DNA of 64,000 nt. Source: Oceaniglobus roseus. Lineage in GTDB: Bacteria > Pseudomonadota > Alphaproteobacteria > Rhodobacterales > Rhodobacteraceae. Shown in pieces: positions 24,850-35,488 of the stretch; the first letter of the stretch is position 1; every line of letters begins with the position of its first letter. The position numbers were made by a program, and so were the translations under genes. Below the pieces are notes generated by a model. That model did no database searches, had not been told where the DNA came from, and saw nothing but the letters and a program-made list of their open reading frames with translations. The DNA lies in the NCBI RefSeq assembly GCF_002869745.1, contig NZ_PNOS01000015.1:1-64000 (forward strand), in the 5' to 3' direction.

Positions 24850-27114
24850 TCAGGCCTGCGCGGTTGCGGCCTCCATCTCGACCAGCGTCAGGAAGCCCGG
24901 GTCGCGCCCCGGATCCTGCGGCCAGAGCTGCCGCCCGCCGCGCCCCGGCCAGCAGGGCGATCCGTCCAGTGCCACGCGCAGCGCCAGCCCCCCTGCCCCG
25001 TCGCCACGCCGGAGTTCCAGCGTCCCGGCGGCAGGCGAGGACACCGAAAGCGCCCCCGCGAACAGCTCGGGCCGCTCGCGCTTCAGGTGCAGCATCATCG
25101 TCAGCAGCCGCGTCTTCTGCCCCGAAAGTCCCGGCGCATCCGACAGGCGCCGCAGCGCGGCAAGGTCCACGGGGCTGCGGTTGTCGGGATCGGTCAGCGC
25201 CAAGAACTGCCCCTCGCAGCCGCGATAGATGTCGGGGATCCCCGGCAGCATCAGCTTGACGCCCAGCTGCACCAGCGCCAGCCGGTCGCCAAGCGCCACC
25301 AGATCGCCCAGCCCCGGCGGCGGCGCCGCGCGCCAGGCGGCCGTCAGCGCCCCGAGGAAGCGGTGCACCGATGCCTCCGCCTCCGCGTCGGGATGGGTCC
25401 AGCTGGTGATCTCGTCGCCCTCGCGCAGCGCCTTGGTCGCGTGCTCTGCCAGGCGGCGGTCCAGCTCGGGGTCCTCGGCGTCCCAGATCGCGAGCACCGC
25501 CTGCACCATGTACCACAGCACGTTGCCCGGCACCTCCCGCGCCTCGGGCAGGGCCCGCGCGGCCGCGACCAGCGCCAGCGACGCCTCGGGCCGACGGGTC
25601 CAGGCCACCAGCCGCATCCGCGCATCCTCGCTCCGCTTGGTGTCGTGGGAAGAGGTCAGGATCAGCCCCGTGCCCGGCTGCGCCGCCGCCCAGGCCTCCA
25701 GCTCCGCCGCGTCGGCAGAGGGCGCGTCGGGGTCGGCTCCCACCTCGCAGGCGGCGAGAAGCGGGGTGAAGCGGAACTCGGCCGTGTCCTCGTGGGCCTT
25801 GGCCAGCATCGCGCCCGTCACCTGCTGGAAGCGCACCCGCAGCTTCTGCTCGGCCGGGGTCCGGTCGTCGGTGATCATCCGCACGACCATGTTCACCACG
25901 TCGGGGCTGCGCAGGGGCTCCGCCGCCTCCTCGGCCACCTGCGCCATCAGGCGCAGGTCGGCCTCGGGCGCACCGTTGTCCGAGAAATAGGTGCGATAGC
26001 GCGGAAACGCGGTCAGCAGCGCCAGGAACGCCTCGCGCAGGGCCTCGTCGCCCGGGTCGACGGTGTCGATCCCGTCCGTCGCCTGCCGGGCGAGCGAGAT
26101 CAGCCGCCGCAACTCCGCCGCCAGGTCGCGGCGGATCACGTCACCCTTGGCGATGGCCAGCGTCTCGTGGAAGCTTCCGGGCTTCTCCGTCTGCGCCACC
26201 CATTCCCGGCGCAGCCGCTCGGCCCCTTCCCCGTCCGACAGCACCCGCGCGATCATCGTCGCGGCCTCGTAACCCGTCGTACCCTCGATCGGCCAGTCCG
26301 CCAGCCGCTCGTCCCCGGTCAGGATCTTCTCGACCCAGATCGGCACGTCCCCGACCGCAAGCCGCAGCAAGGAGAGGTAGGCGGCCGGATCGGCGAGCCC
26401 GTCGATGTGATCCAGACGCAACCCCTGCACCTGCCCTGCCTCGACCAGCTCGACAACCAGCCGGTGCATGTCGGCGAAGACCTCCGGATCCTCGACCCGC
26501 ATCCCGATCAGGCCCGTGACGTTGAAGAACCGCCGGTGCGTCACCCCGTCCCGCTCGCGCAGCCAGTGCACCGCGCGCCAGTGCTGCGCCTCGTGCAGTT
26601 CGGCCAGATCCTTGCCTTCCGCATCGGCGCGCAGCGGCACGGTGAGGCCGCCGATCCGCAGCCCGTCACCGTCGCGCGCCACCTCGCCCGCGGCCAGCAG
26701 CGCCTCGAAGGACTGCTCGAGCCAGGGCAGCACCAGCGGCCCCTCGTCCCAGTCGATGTCGAAATACTTCGCGTGGCGGCTGTCCCGCCCCTCGCGCAGC
26801 ACGTCGATCAGCCAGGGATTGTCCAGCGAGAAGGCCGTGTGGTTCGGCACCAGGTCGAGGATCAACCCGATCCCCGCCGCCTGCGCCGCCTCGGACAGCC
26901 GGTCGAAGCCCACCCGCCCGCCAAGCGCCGGGTCGATCTCGGTCGGGTCGGTCACGTCGTAGCCGTGGGTGGATCCCGGCGTCGCGGTGAAGATCGGCGA
27001 CAGGTACAGATCGGTGATCCCGAGGTCCGTCAGGTGCGGCAGGAAGGCGATGGCGGCGTCGAAATCGACGCCATCCCTCAGTTGCAGACGATAGGTGGCG
27101 AGGGGCAGCTTCAT
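24850..27114 (-). CDS. treY: Maltooligosyltrehalose synthase TreY
   Basis: GH13 intramolecular transglucosidase, 754 residues, converting the reducing-end alpha-1,4 bond of maltooligosaccharides to a trehalose-type alpha-1,1 bond. Family markers are ATYRLQLRDGVDFDAA at the N-terminus, YLSPIFTATPGSTHGYDV, LVPNHTAFS, GLRLDHIDGLADP (nucleophile Asp) and VEKILTGDE (acid/base Glu). The length is normal. The start overlaps the treZ stop by four bases. Together with TreZ it makes trehalose from glycogen-type glucans, a compatible solute. The debranching enzyme TreX is not in the window. Confidence 0.95.
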   Translation of the reverse strand: MKLPLATYRLQLRDGVDFDAAIAFLPHLTDLGITDLYLSPIFTATPGSTHGYDVTDPTEIDPALGGRVGFDRLSEAAQAAGIGLILDLVPNHTAFSLDNPWLIDVLREGRDSRHAKYFDIDWDEGPLVLPWLEQSFEALLAAGEVARDGDGLRIGGLTVPLRADAEGKDLAELHEAQHWRAVHWLRERDGVTHRRFFNVTGLIGMRVEDPEVFADMHRLVVELVEAGQVQGLRLDHIDGLADPAAYLSLLRLAVGDVPIWVEKILTGDERLADWPIEGTTGYEAATMIARVLSDGEGAERLRREWVAQTEKPGSFHETLAIAKGDVIRRDLAAELRRLISLARQATDGIDTVDPGDEALREAFLALLTAFPRYRTYFSDNGAPEADLRLMAQVAEEAAEPLRSPDVVNMVVRMITDDRTPAEQKLRVRFQQVTGAMLAKAHEDTAEFRFTPLLAACEVGADPDAPSADAAELEAWAAAQPGTGLILTSSHDTKRSEDARMRLVAWTRRPEASLALVAAARALPEAREVPGNVLWYMVQAVLAIWDAEDPELDRRLAEHATKALREGDEITSWTHPDAEAEASVHRFLGALTAAWRAAPPPGLGDLVALGDRLALVQLGVKLMLPGIPDIYRGCEGQFLALTDPDNRSPVDLAALRRLSDAPGLSGQKTRLLTMMLHLKRERPELFAGALSVSSPAAGTLELRRGDGAGGLALRVALDGSPCWPGRGGRQLWPQDPGRDPGFLTLVEMEAATAQA

Positions 27115-28871
27115 CGGGGTGTGACCTTCACGGCGAGATGACAGGGATCCTCCGGCGTGCCGAGGGCGAAGCCGGGGTCTTCGAGGACGACGGGGCGCTC
27201 GGGCAGCGCGCCGAGATGGGCGACGATCCGAAGCACTCCGGCATGGAACGGCCAGCGGCCATGGAGCGATCGCGGCCCGGTTCGCGCCACCTCCGCCGCG
27301 CCGGCCTCGCCGGATTTCAGCAGAGGAACCAGGGCGCGCGCCCGGTGTGTCAGGGCGTGGCGCGTCAACTCGCGCCAGTCGTCCGCATCCGCGGCGGGCC
27401 GGTCATAGGGGCGCGAGGCCGCGAAGGTCGATGGCGCTAGGGAGTCGGGCACGTCGCCGCCGAACTGCGAGAAGGCGGCGAACTCCGCCGCCCGGCCCTT
27501 GCGCACGCCCTCGCCCAGCTCGCCTCCGAAATCGGCGAAGAACAGGAACGGCGCCCGCGCGCCCTCCTCCTCGCCCATGAACAGCATCGGGATCGCCGGC
27601 GCGCTCAGCAGCAGCGCATGGGCGATCCTCATCGCGCCAAGCTCGCCCCGCGCCTCGGCCAGGGCGATCAGCCGCTCGCCCGCGGCGCGGTTGCCGATCT
27701 GGTCGTGGGTCTGGTTGGCGTTGACGAAGGCCCAGGGCGGCAGGTGCCCCACCGGCGCCCCCCTGCCCCGGTCGTTCGGCTGCCGCGTCTGCCCCTGCTC
27801 CACATGTCCCTGCTCCAGCGCGCAGGCGAGGTCGCGCAGGGGATCGACGGCAAAGTTTGCGTAATAGCTCTCGTCCTCGCCGGTCAGCAGGCAGTGCACC
27901 GAATGGTGGTAATCGTCGTTCCAGTTCGCGGTGATCGTCCCGCGGTCCCGCGCGTCCGGCAGGTTGCGGTCGTCCTCGGCGATCAGGTGGACCTTGCGCC
28001 CCGGCACCTCGGCCTCCAGCGTCTCGGCCAGCTCCCGCAGCAGATGCACCGGGCTGCCGTCGCGGATCTGGTGCACGGCGTCCAGCCTGAGCCCGTCGAA
28101 GCCGTAGTCGCGCACCCACATCACCGCATTGCCGATGAAATAGTCCCGAACATGGCGGTTGCCGTAGTCGATCCCCTGTCCCCAGGGCGTCTCGCGCCCG
28201 GAGTCGAAGAAGTCGGGGGCCAGCCGGGTCAGGGTGCCGCCCTCGGGTCCGAAATGGTTGTAGACCACGTCGAGGATCGCCAGCATCCCGGCGGCATGGA
28301 TCGCGTCCACCAGCTCGCCCAGCTCCTGCGGCGTGCCGTAGGCCGGGTGCGGCGCGAAGGGCAGCACGCCGTCATAGCCCCAGCCCCGGCTCCCCCCGAA
28401 GGCGCCGACCGGCATCAGCTCGACCGCCGTCAGCCCCAGCTCGGCCAACCCGGCCATCCGCGCGGCGGCGGCGGCGAAGGTGCCCTCGGGCGTGAAGGTG
28501 CCGACATGGAGCTCGAGGATCGACACCTCGCGCCAGTCCCGGTCCGGCGAAGGGACGCGCGGCCCTGCAAGGCGGCTCAGCCGGGCGGGCCCGTGGACGT
28601 CCTGCGCCAGCCAGCGGGCGGCGGGATCGGTCACGCGCTCCCCGTCCGCGATCATCTCGTAGACGGCGCCGTCCGGACCCCGGAAATCCACCATGTGCAG
28701 ACCGTCCGAGCCCCGGGTCGCGGGGATCTCTTGCCCGTCCAAGACCAGCGTCACCTCCCGCGCGGCAGGCGCCCAGAGCCGAAACCGCCAGCGGTCGTCG
28801 TCGAGCGGCGAGACGCCCCAGAGGGGCGCGCGGTGGTCGGAAATCATGGCGGGGCGATCTTGCTGGGACAT
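27111..28871 (-). CDS. treZ: Maltooligosyltrehalose trehalohydrolase TreZ
   Basis: GH13 enzyme, about 586 residues, releasing trehalose from maltooligosyltrehalose. An N-terminal beta-sandwich domain (WGVSPLDDDRWRFRLWAP) precedes the barrel. Markers are VVYNHFGPEG, GLRLDAVHQI (nucleophile), HLIAEDDRN (acid/base) and THDQIGNRA. Possible starts are GTG 28874, ATG 28871 and ATG 28847; none has a good ribosome binding site. The upstream EcfG-like promoter would start RNA almost at 28874, so a leaderless or near-leaderless mRNA is possible. It is coupled to treY. Confidence 0.93.
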   Translation of the reverse strand: MSQQDRPAMISDHRAPLWGVSPLDDDRWRFRLWAPAAREVTLVLDGQEIPATRGSDGLHMVDFRGPDGAVYEMIADGERVTDPAARWLAQDVHGPARLSRLAGPRVPSPDRDWREVSILELHVGTFTPEGTFAAAAARMAGLAELGLTAVELMPVGAFGGSRGWGYDGVLPFAPHPAYGTPQELGELVDAIHAAGMLAILDVVYNHFGPEGGTLTRLAPDFFDSGRETPWGQGIDYGNRHVRDYFIGNAVMWVRDYGFDGLRLDAVHQIRDGSPVHLLRELAETLEAEVPGRKVHLIAEDDRNLPDARDRGTITANWNDDYHHSVHCLLTGEDESYYANFAVDPLRDLACALEQGHVEQGQTRQPNDRGRGAPVGHLPPWAFVNANQTHDQIGNRAAGERLIALAEARGELGAMRIAHALLLSAPAIPMLFMGEEEGARAPFLFFADFGGELGEGVRKGRAAEFAAFSQFGGDVPDSLAPSTFAASRPYDRPAADADDWRELTRHALTHRARALVPLLKSGEAGAAEVARTGPRSLHGRWPFHAGVLRIVAHLGALPERPVVLEDPGFALGTPEDPCHLAVKVTPR

Positions 28872-28880
28872 CACGAGCCA

Positions 28881-28905
28881 AACCGCCGAACCTCCGGGGA
28901 GTTCC
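28881..28905 (-). promoter_or_regulatory. EcfG-like promoter upstream of treZ
   Basis: On the minus strand GGAAC (28905-28901), a 17-bp spacer and GTT (28883-28881). The transcription start would lie close to 28874, at the first start codons of treZ. It matches the three plus-strand sites at 15963, 18202 and 21224, but its closeness to the coding start lowers confidence. Confidence 0.5.
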
Positions 28906-29000
28906 TGAAGAACGCTCCCCAGGCGCCCGAAGCCGCGATGCGCTGAAAACTTGGGATGGGTGATATCACCAATCCTGCCCGAACCGCACTGCGCGAACGA

Positions 29001-29030
29001 CAGGGGGCGCGGCCTGCGCCGCGCCCCCTG
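29001..29030. terminator. Strong hairpin downstream of glpV
   Basis: Perfect 13-bp stem CAGGGGGCGCGGC/GCCGCGCCCCCTG with a CTGC loop, 20 bp after the glpV stop. A TTTT run follows on the plus strand (29034-29037), not on the minus-strand side of the glp transcript. It probably ends or protects the 3' end of the glp operon and separates it from treZ. Confidence 0.6.
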
Positions 29031-29049
29031 CCCTTTTCGTCTTGAAGGC

Positions 29050-30771
<1,722 letters not shown>

Positions 30772-30856
30772 TTGGTCCTCCCTATGGGCAGTTTCTGTTG
30801 TGAAGCACGCCGCGTCCCCGCCCCTGCCCGGGACGGCGCCGCGGCCTTGTCCGGTC

Positions 30857-31129
30857 TCAGACCCAGCGGAACACCGCTGCGGCATAGACCAGGCAGACGA
30901 GCAGGGCATACGGCTGGTACGCCCCGACAATTCCGAGCCAGGCCAGGTTGATGAAGGCCGAGCCGAGAAGGGTGATGAACAGCCGGTCGCCCCGGGTGGT
31001 CTCGATCCCCAGCACACCGGTGCGCGGCGTCTCGGGGAAGCGGATCGCGAGGATCGTGAAGGCGATCAGCAGGCAGGCGATTACCGCGAAGAAGGCCGCC
31101 GTCGGCCAGGTCCATGCCATCCAGTCCAT
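30857..31129 (-). CDS. glpU: Small membrane protein GlpU (DUF2160)
   Basis: Membrane protein of 90 residues with three hydrophobic segments (WTWPTAAFFAVIACLLIAF, FITLLGSAFINLAWLGIVG, ALLVCLVYAAAVF). The segment FPETPRTGVLGIETTRGDRL between the first two is characteristic of DUF2160 proteins found in glycerol ABC operons. The ATG at 31129 follows GGAGGTTCAC. The precise role is not established; it probably assists or stabilises the permease pair. Confidence 0.88.
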   Translation of the reverse strand: MDWMAWTWPTAAFFAVIACLLIAFTILAIRFPETPRTGVLGIETTRGDRLFITLLGSAFINLAWLGIVGAYQPYALLVCLVYAAAVFRWV

Positions 31130-31169
31130 CAGTGAACCTCCATTCCGGCGCGCAGGTGGCGAACCTCCA

Positions 31170-32050
<881 letters not shown>

Positions 32051-32054
<4 letters not shown>

Positions 32055-32926
32055 GACGTCGCATCCCTTTTGTCGAGGTTGGTCATCACGGTGTAGAACA
32101 CCCACGAGATCAGCAGGATGACGAGGAAGTACATCAGGCTGAACGCCGCCGCCGGGCCGAGGTCGAACTGGCCGAGCGCCATCTTCACGAGGTCGATCGA
32201 CAGGAAGGTGGTCGCGTTGCCCGGACCGCCGCCGGTGACGACGAAGGGCTCGGTATAGATCATGAAGCTGTCCATGAACCGCAGCAGGATCGCGATCATC
32301 AGGACGCCAGTCATCTTCGGCAGCTCGATGTAGCGGAAAACCTTCCAGCGGCTCGCCTGGTCGATCTTCGCCGCCTGGTAATAGGCATCGGGGATCGACT
32401 GGAGACCGGCATAGGCCAGCAGCGCGACGAGCGAGGTCCAGTGCCACACGTCCATCACGATCACCGTCACCCAGGCCGCGAAGATGTCCTGCGTATAGTT
32501 ATACGAAATACCCAATTTCGACAGCGTGTATCCCAGAAGCCCGATGTCCACCCGGCCGAAGATCTGCCAGATCGTGCCGACCACGTTCCACGGGATCAGC
32601 AGCGGCAGGGACATCAGGACGAGACAGACCGAGGCCCAGAACCCCTTCTTCGGCATGTTCAGCGCCACGAAGATGCCAAGCGGCACCTCGATCGCCAGGA
32701 TGATCGCCGAGAAGGTCAGCTGCCGCCACAGCGCGTCCCACATCCGCTGGGATTCCAGCATCTCGGAGAACCACTCGAGCCCGGCCCAGAAGAACTGGTT
32801 GTTCCCGAACGTGTCCTGCACCGAGTAGTTGACCACCGTCATCAGCGGGATCACCGCCGAGAAGGCGACGAGCACCAGCACCGGCAGCACCAGGAACCAC
32901 GCCTTCTGGTTCACCGTCTTGTCCAT
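32051..32926 (-). CDS. glpP: Glycerol ABC transporter permease GlpP
   Basis: Inner-membrane permease of 291 residues (MalF/UgpA-like), six hydrophobic segments. The EAA-type loop lies in YYQAAKIDQASRWKVFRYIEL (near residue 190; AAKIDQASRW is the core). FVVTGGGPGNATTFLSI near the C-terminus is typical of this permease class. It is separated from glpT by 67 bp and coupled to glpQ. Confidence 0.88.
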
Positions 32927-32993
32927 CAGCGATCTCCCTTCGTGCCGCAGCCTCTGCGACGGACGTCACCGCGGGGGGGTGCAGGCGTCACGC

Positions 32994-34070
32994 TCATGCC
33001 GCCTGCCCCACGACGCGCCAGTCGTCGGAATACACGTTCACCCGCTCCGGCTCGAACTCCACCCGCGCACCGTCCGCGGGGACCTGCTGGTCCTCGCCCG
33101 CCACCAGGTTGATGTCATGGCCGAAGAAGGTCGCGCGGATGATCTTGTGCCGCCCCACGTCCTCGACCCGGTTCACCGTCACCGGCAGGCCGCCCTGCGT
33201 CACAAGCCGCCCGTATTCGGGCCGGACGCCGATCTCGACCTTGCCCTTCAGCGCGCCGTAGCCGCGCGCCAGCGGGATCGACCCGTCGCCCACCATCGCC
33301 CGGTCGCCCTCGATCCGGGCGGGCAGGACGTTCATCCCCGGCGAGCCGATGAAGTAGCCGACGAAGGTGTGTTCGGGCGTCTCGAACAGCTCTTCCGGGG
33401 TGCCGATCTGCACCACCCGCCCGTCGTACATCACCACCACCTTGTCGGCGAAGGTCAGCGCCTCGGTCTGGTCGTGGGTGACGTAGATCATCGTGTGGCC
33501 GAAATCGTGGTGCAGCTTCTTCAGCTGGGTCCGAAGCTCCCACTTCATGTGCGGGTCGATCACCGTCAGCGGCTCGTCGAACAGGAGCGCGTTCACGTCC
33601 TCGCGGACCATGCCGCGCCCCAGCGAGATCTTCTGCTTCGCATCCGCGGTCAGCCCCCGCGCCTTGCGGTTCAGCTCGGCCTCCATGCCGATCATCGCGC
33701 CGACCTTCTGCACCCGCCGCGCGATCTCGTCCGCGGGCAGGCCGCGGTTCTTCAGCGGGAAGGCCAGGTTCTCCTTCACCGTCATCGTGTCGTAGACCAC
33801 GGGAAACTGGAACACCTGCGCGATGTTGCGCGCCGCCGTCGGCTGGTCGGTCACGTCGACGCCGTCGAACAGGATCCGCCCCTGCGACGGGATCAGCAGC
33901 CCCGAGATGATGTTCAGCAGCGTGGACTTGCCGCACCCCGACGACCCGAGCAGCGCATAGGCCTCGCCGTCGGCCCAGTCGTGGGTCATCTGCTTCAGGG
34001 CGAAGTCGTCCTCGGACTTCGGGTTCGGCAGGTAGGAATGTGCCAGGTTGTCGAGCGTGATCTTTGCCAT
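32994..34070 (-). CDS. glpT: Glycerol ABC transporter ATPase GlpT
   Basis: Cytoplasmic ATPase of 358 residues, MalK-like. Walker A GSSGCGKST is at 42-50; the signature region is degenerate (KQKISLGRGMVRED instead of LSGGQ). Walker B lies in ALLFDEPLTVID, and the switch His is present in YVTHDQTEAL. A C-terminal beta domain (TOBE-like, about 240-358) follows. It pairs with GlpS to form a heteromeric ATPase whose two sites have complementary defects. The gene follows glpS by nine bp. Confidence 0.88.
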   Translation of the reverse strand: MAKITLDNLAHSYLPNPKSEDDFALKQMTHDWADGEAYALLGSSGCGKSTLLNIISGLLIPSQGRILFDGVDVTDQPTAARNIAQVFQFPVVYDTMTVKENLAFPLKNRGLPADEIARRVQKVGAMIGMEAELNRKARGLTADAKQKISLGRGMVREDVNALLFDEPLTVIDPHMKWELRTQLKKLHHDFGHTMIYVTHDQTEALTFADKVVVMYDGRVVQIGTPEELFETPEHTFVGYFIGSPGMNVLPARIEGDRAMVGDGSIPLARGYGALKGKVEIGVRPEYGRLVTQGGLPVTVNRVEDVGRHKIIRATFFGHDINLVAGEDQQVPADGARVEFEPERVNVYSDDWRVVGQAA

Positions 34071-34079
34071 GTCCCCTCC

Positions 34080-35168
34080 TCAGGCCGCCTGCGCATAGGG
34101 CGCGGGCAGCACCAGCCGACCGTCGCTGTCGAAAAGATAGACATGGCGCGGCGCCAGGTAGACGCGGATCCCCTGCCCCGGAGTCAGCTTGTGGATGCCG
34201 TGGACCAGCCCCACCCAGGTCTCGTTCTGGAACGCGAGGTGCAGGAAGGTCTCGGCCCCCGTCAGCTCGGTGACGGACAGCGTCGCGTCGAAGGCGATGG
34301 CATCGGCGTCGTGACTCTGGATCTCCAGGTGGCTCGGGCGGAACCCGGCGATGTACCGGCCGTCCGCGATGTCCCGCATCGACGGCGGCACCGCACCGGT
34401 CTGCCCCTCGCCGAAGCGCAGGGTCTCGCCGCTCTTGGTGACCGCGACGAAGTTCATCGGCGGATCGGAGAACACCCGCGCCGTCGTCGCATCCACCGGC
34501 TGGCGATAGACCTTGGGCGTCGGGCCGAACTGCGTCACCCGGCCTTCCCACAGCGTCGCGGTGTTGCCGCCGAGAAGAAGCGCCTCCTCCGGCTCGGTCG
34601 TGGCATAGACGAAGATCGCGCCGGATTCCTCGAAGATCCGCGGGATCTCCACCCGCAACTCCTCGCGCAGCTTGTAGTCGAGGTTGGCCAGCGGTTCGTC
34701 CAGCAGCACCAGCCCCGCGTCCTTCACCAGCGCCCGCGCCAGCGCGCAACGCTGCTGCTGACCGCCCGACAGCTCCAGGGGCTTCCGCTGGAGCATCGGA
34801 CCCAGCTTCATCAGGTCCGCCGTCGCGCGGACGCGCCGGTCGATCTCGGCCTTGTCGACCCCCATCAGCCGCAGCGGCGAGGCGATATTGTCGTAGACCG
34901 TCATCGAGGGGTAGTTGATGAACTGCTGGTATACCATTGCGACCTTGCGGTCCTGCACCCGCTGGCCGGTCACGTCCTCGCCCTGCCACAGGATCCGCCC
35001 CGTGGCCGGCTGGTCGAGCCCCGCCATCAGCCGCATCAGCGATGTCTTGCCCGACAGCGTCGGGCCCAGCAGCACGTTCATCGTGCCCTTCTGGAGGGTC
35101 AGGTCGGTCGGATGGATGTGGACGGACGCGCCGACGGTCTTGGACACGTTTTCCAGCTGCAACGTCAC
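34080..35168 (-). CDS. glpS: Glycerol ABC transporter ATPase GlpS
   Basis: Cytoplasmic ATPase of 362 residues. The P-loop GPTLSGKT has Leu where the usual third Gly stands, and the H-loop reads YATTEPEEAL, with Thr replacing the switch His. The signature LSGGQQQR and Walker B LVLLDEPLANLD are intact. This complements GlpT, whose signature is poor but P-loop and His are normal. The start is GTG at 35168 with GAGGAGATT upstream. It is the first gene of the glycerol operon, divergent from glpR. Confidence 0.88.
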   Translation of the reverse strand: MTLQLENVSKTVGASVHIHPTDLTLQKGTMNVLLGPTLSGKTSLMRLMAGLDQPATGRILWQGEDVTGQRVQDRKVAMVYQQFINYPSMTVYDNIASPLRLMGVDKAEIDRRVRATADLMKLGPMLQRKPLELSGGQQQRCALARALVKDAGLVLLDEPLANLDYKLREELRVEIPRIFEESGAIFVYATTEPEEALLLGGNTATLWEGRVTQFGPTPKVYRQPVDATTARVFSDPPMNFVAVTKSGETLRFGEGQTGAVPPSMRDIADGRYIAGFRPSHLEIQSHDADAIAFDATLSVTELTGAETFLHLAFQNETWVGLVHGIHKLTPGQGIRVYLAPRHVYLFDSDGRLVLPAPYAQAA

Positions 35169-35255
35169 GCCAATCTCCTCCCCTTCCCTGCCGCCGATTC
35201 GCGGCTGCCGACGGTTTCGCCTGGCATGGTCCCGGCGGCCGGTTGCGGCCTGCCG

Positions 35256-35284
35256 ATGCTGCTCCCGGAGAAGGCGCGGGTCAA
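35256..35284 (-). promoter_or_regulatory. Candidate glpS promoter
   Basis: On the minus strand TTGACC (35284-35279), 17-bp spacer, CAGCAT (35261-35256), 88 bp upstream of the glpS start. The -35 is good and the -10 weak, as expected of an activated or repressed promoter. It lies in the 320-bp glpS-glpR intergenic region. Confidence 0.4.
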
Positions 35285-35345
35285 CGCCGTAACCCCTCCG
35301 GTCCGCATTCGAGCCGGACGTTATCGCAGCGCGTTGGAACATAAA

Positions 35346-35405
35346 AGCCCAAAAAGGAACTTTTTCGTTTTCGTTTGGGTTCGCTTTGTGGCATCAAGCC
35401 CAAAA
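35346..35405. promoter_or_regulatory. Candidate GlpR operator region
   Basis: An AT-rich island in the glpS-glpR gap carries three TTCG units at 35364-35367, 35370-35373 and 35380-35383 (CGAA on the other strand), resembling half-sites of GlpR-type DeoR operators. It is flanked by the direct repeat AGCCCAAAA at 35346 and 35397. The rest of the 35169-35488 gap holds no gene. Confidence 0.45.
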
Positions 35406-35488
35406 CATGATCACACGGACGCCGCCCCGGGGGTGCCCTGCCCGCGTCCTGCCGCGGCAAGCGTTCCGTTCGACCAGAGGGCCGATCC

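Noticed and set aside
24775-27141. Open frame of nearly 800 codons on the plus strand over treY
   Set aside because: Antisense to treY, composition rich in Arg/Gln/His with no domain signal.
35361-35373. EcfG-like promoter in the glp intergenic region (GGAAC present at 35356-35360)
   Set aside because: No GTT at the required 16-17 bp spacing, so it does not fit the pattern.
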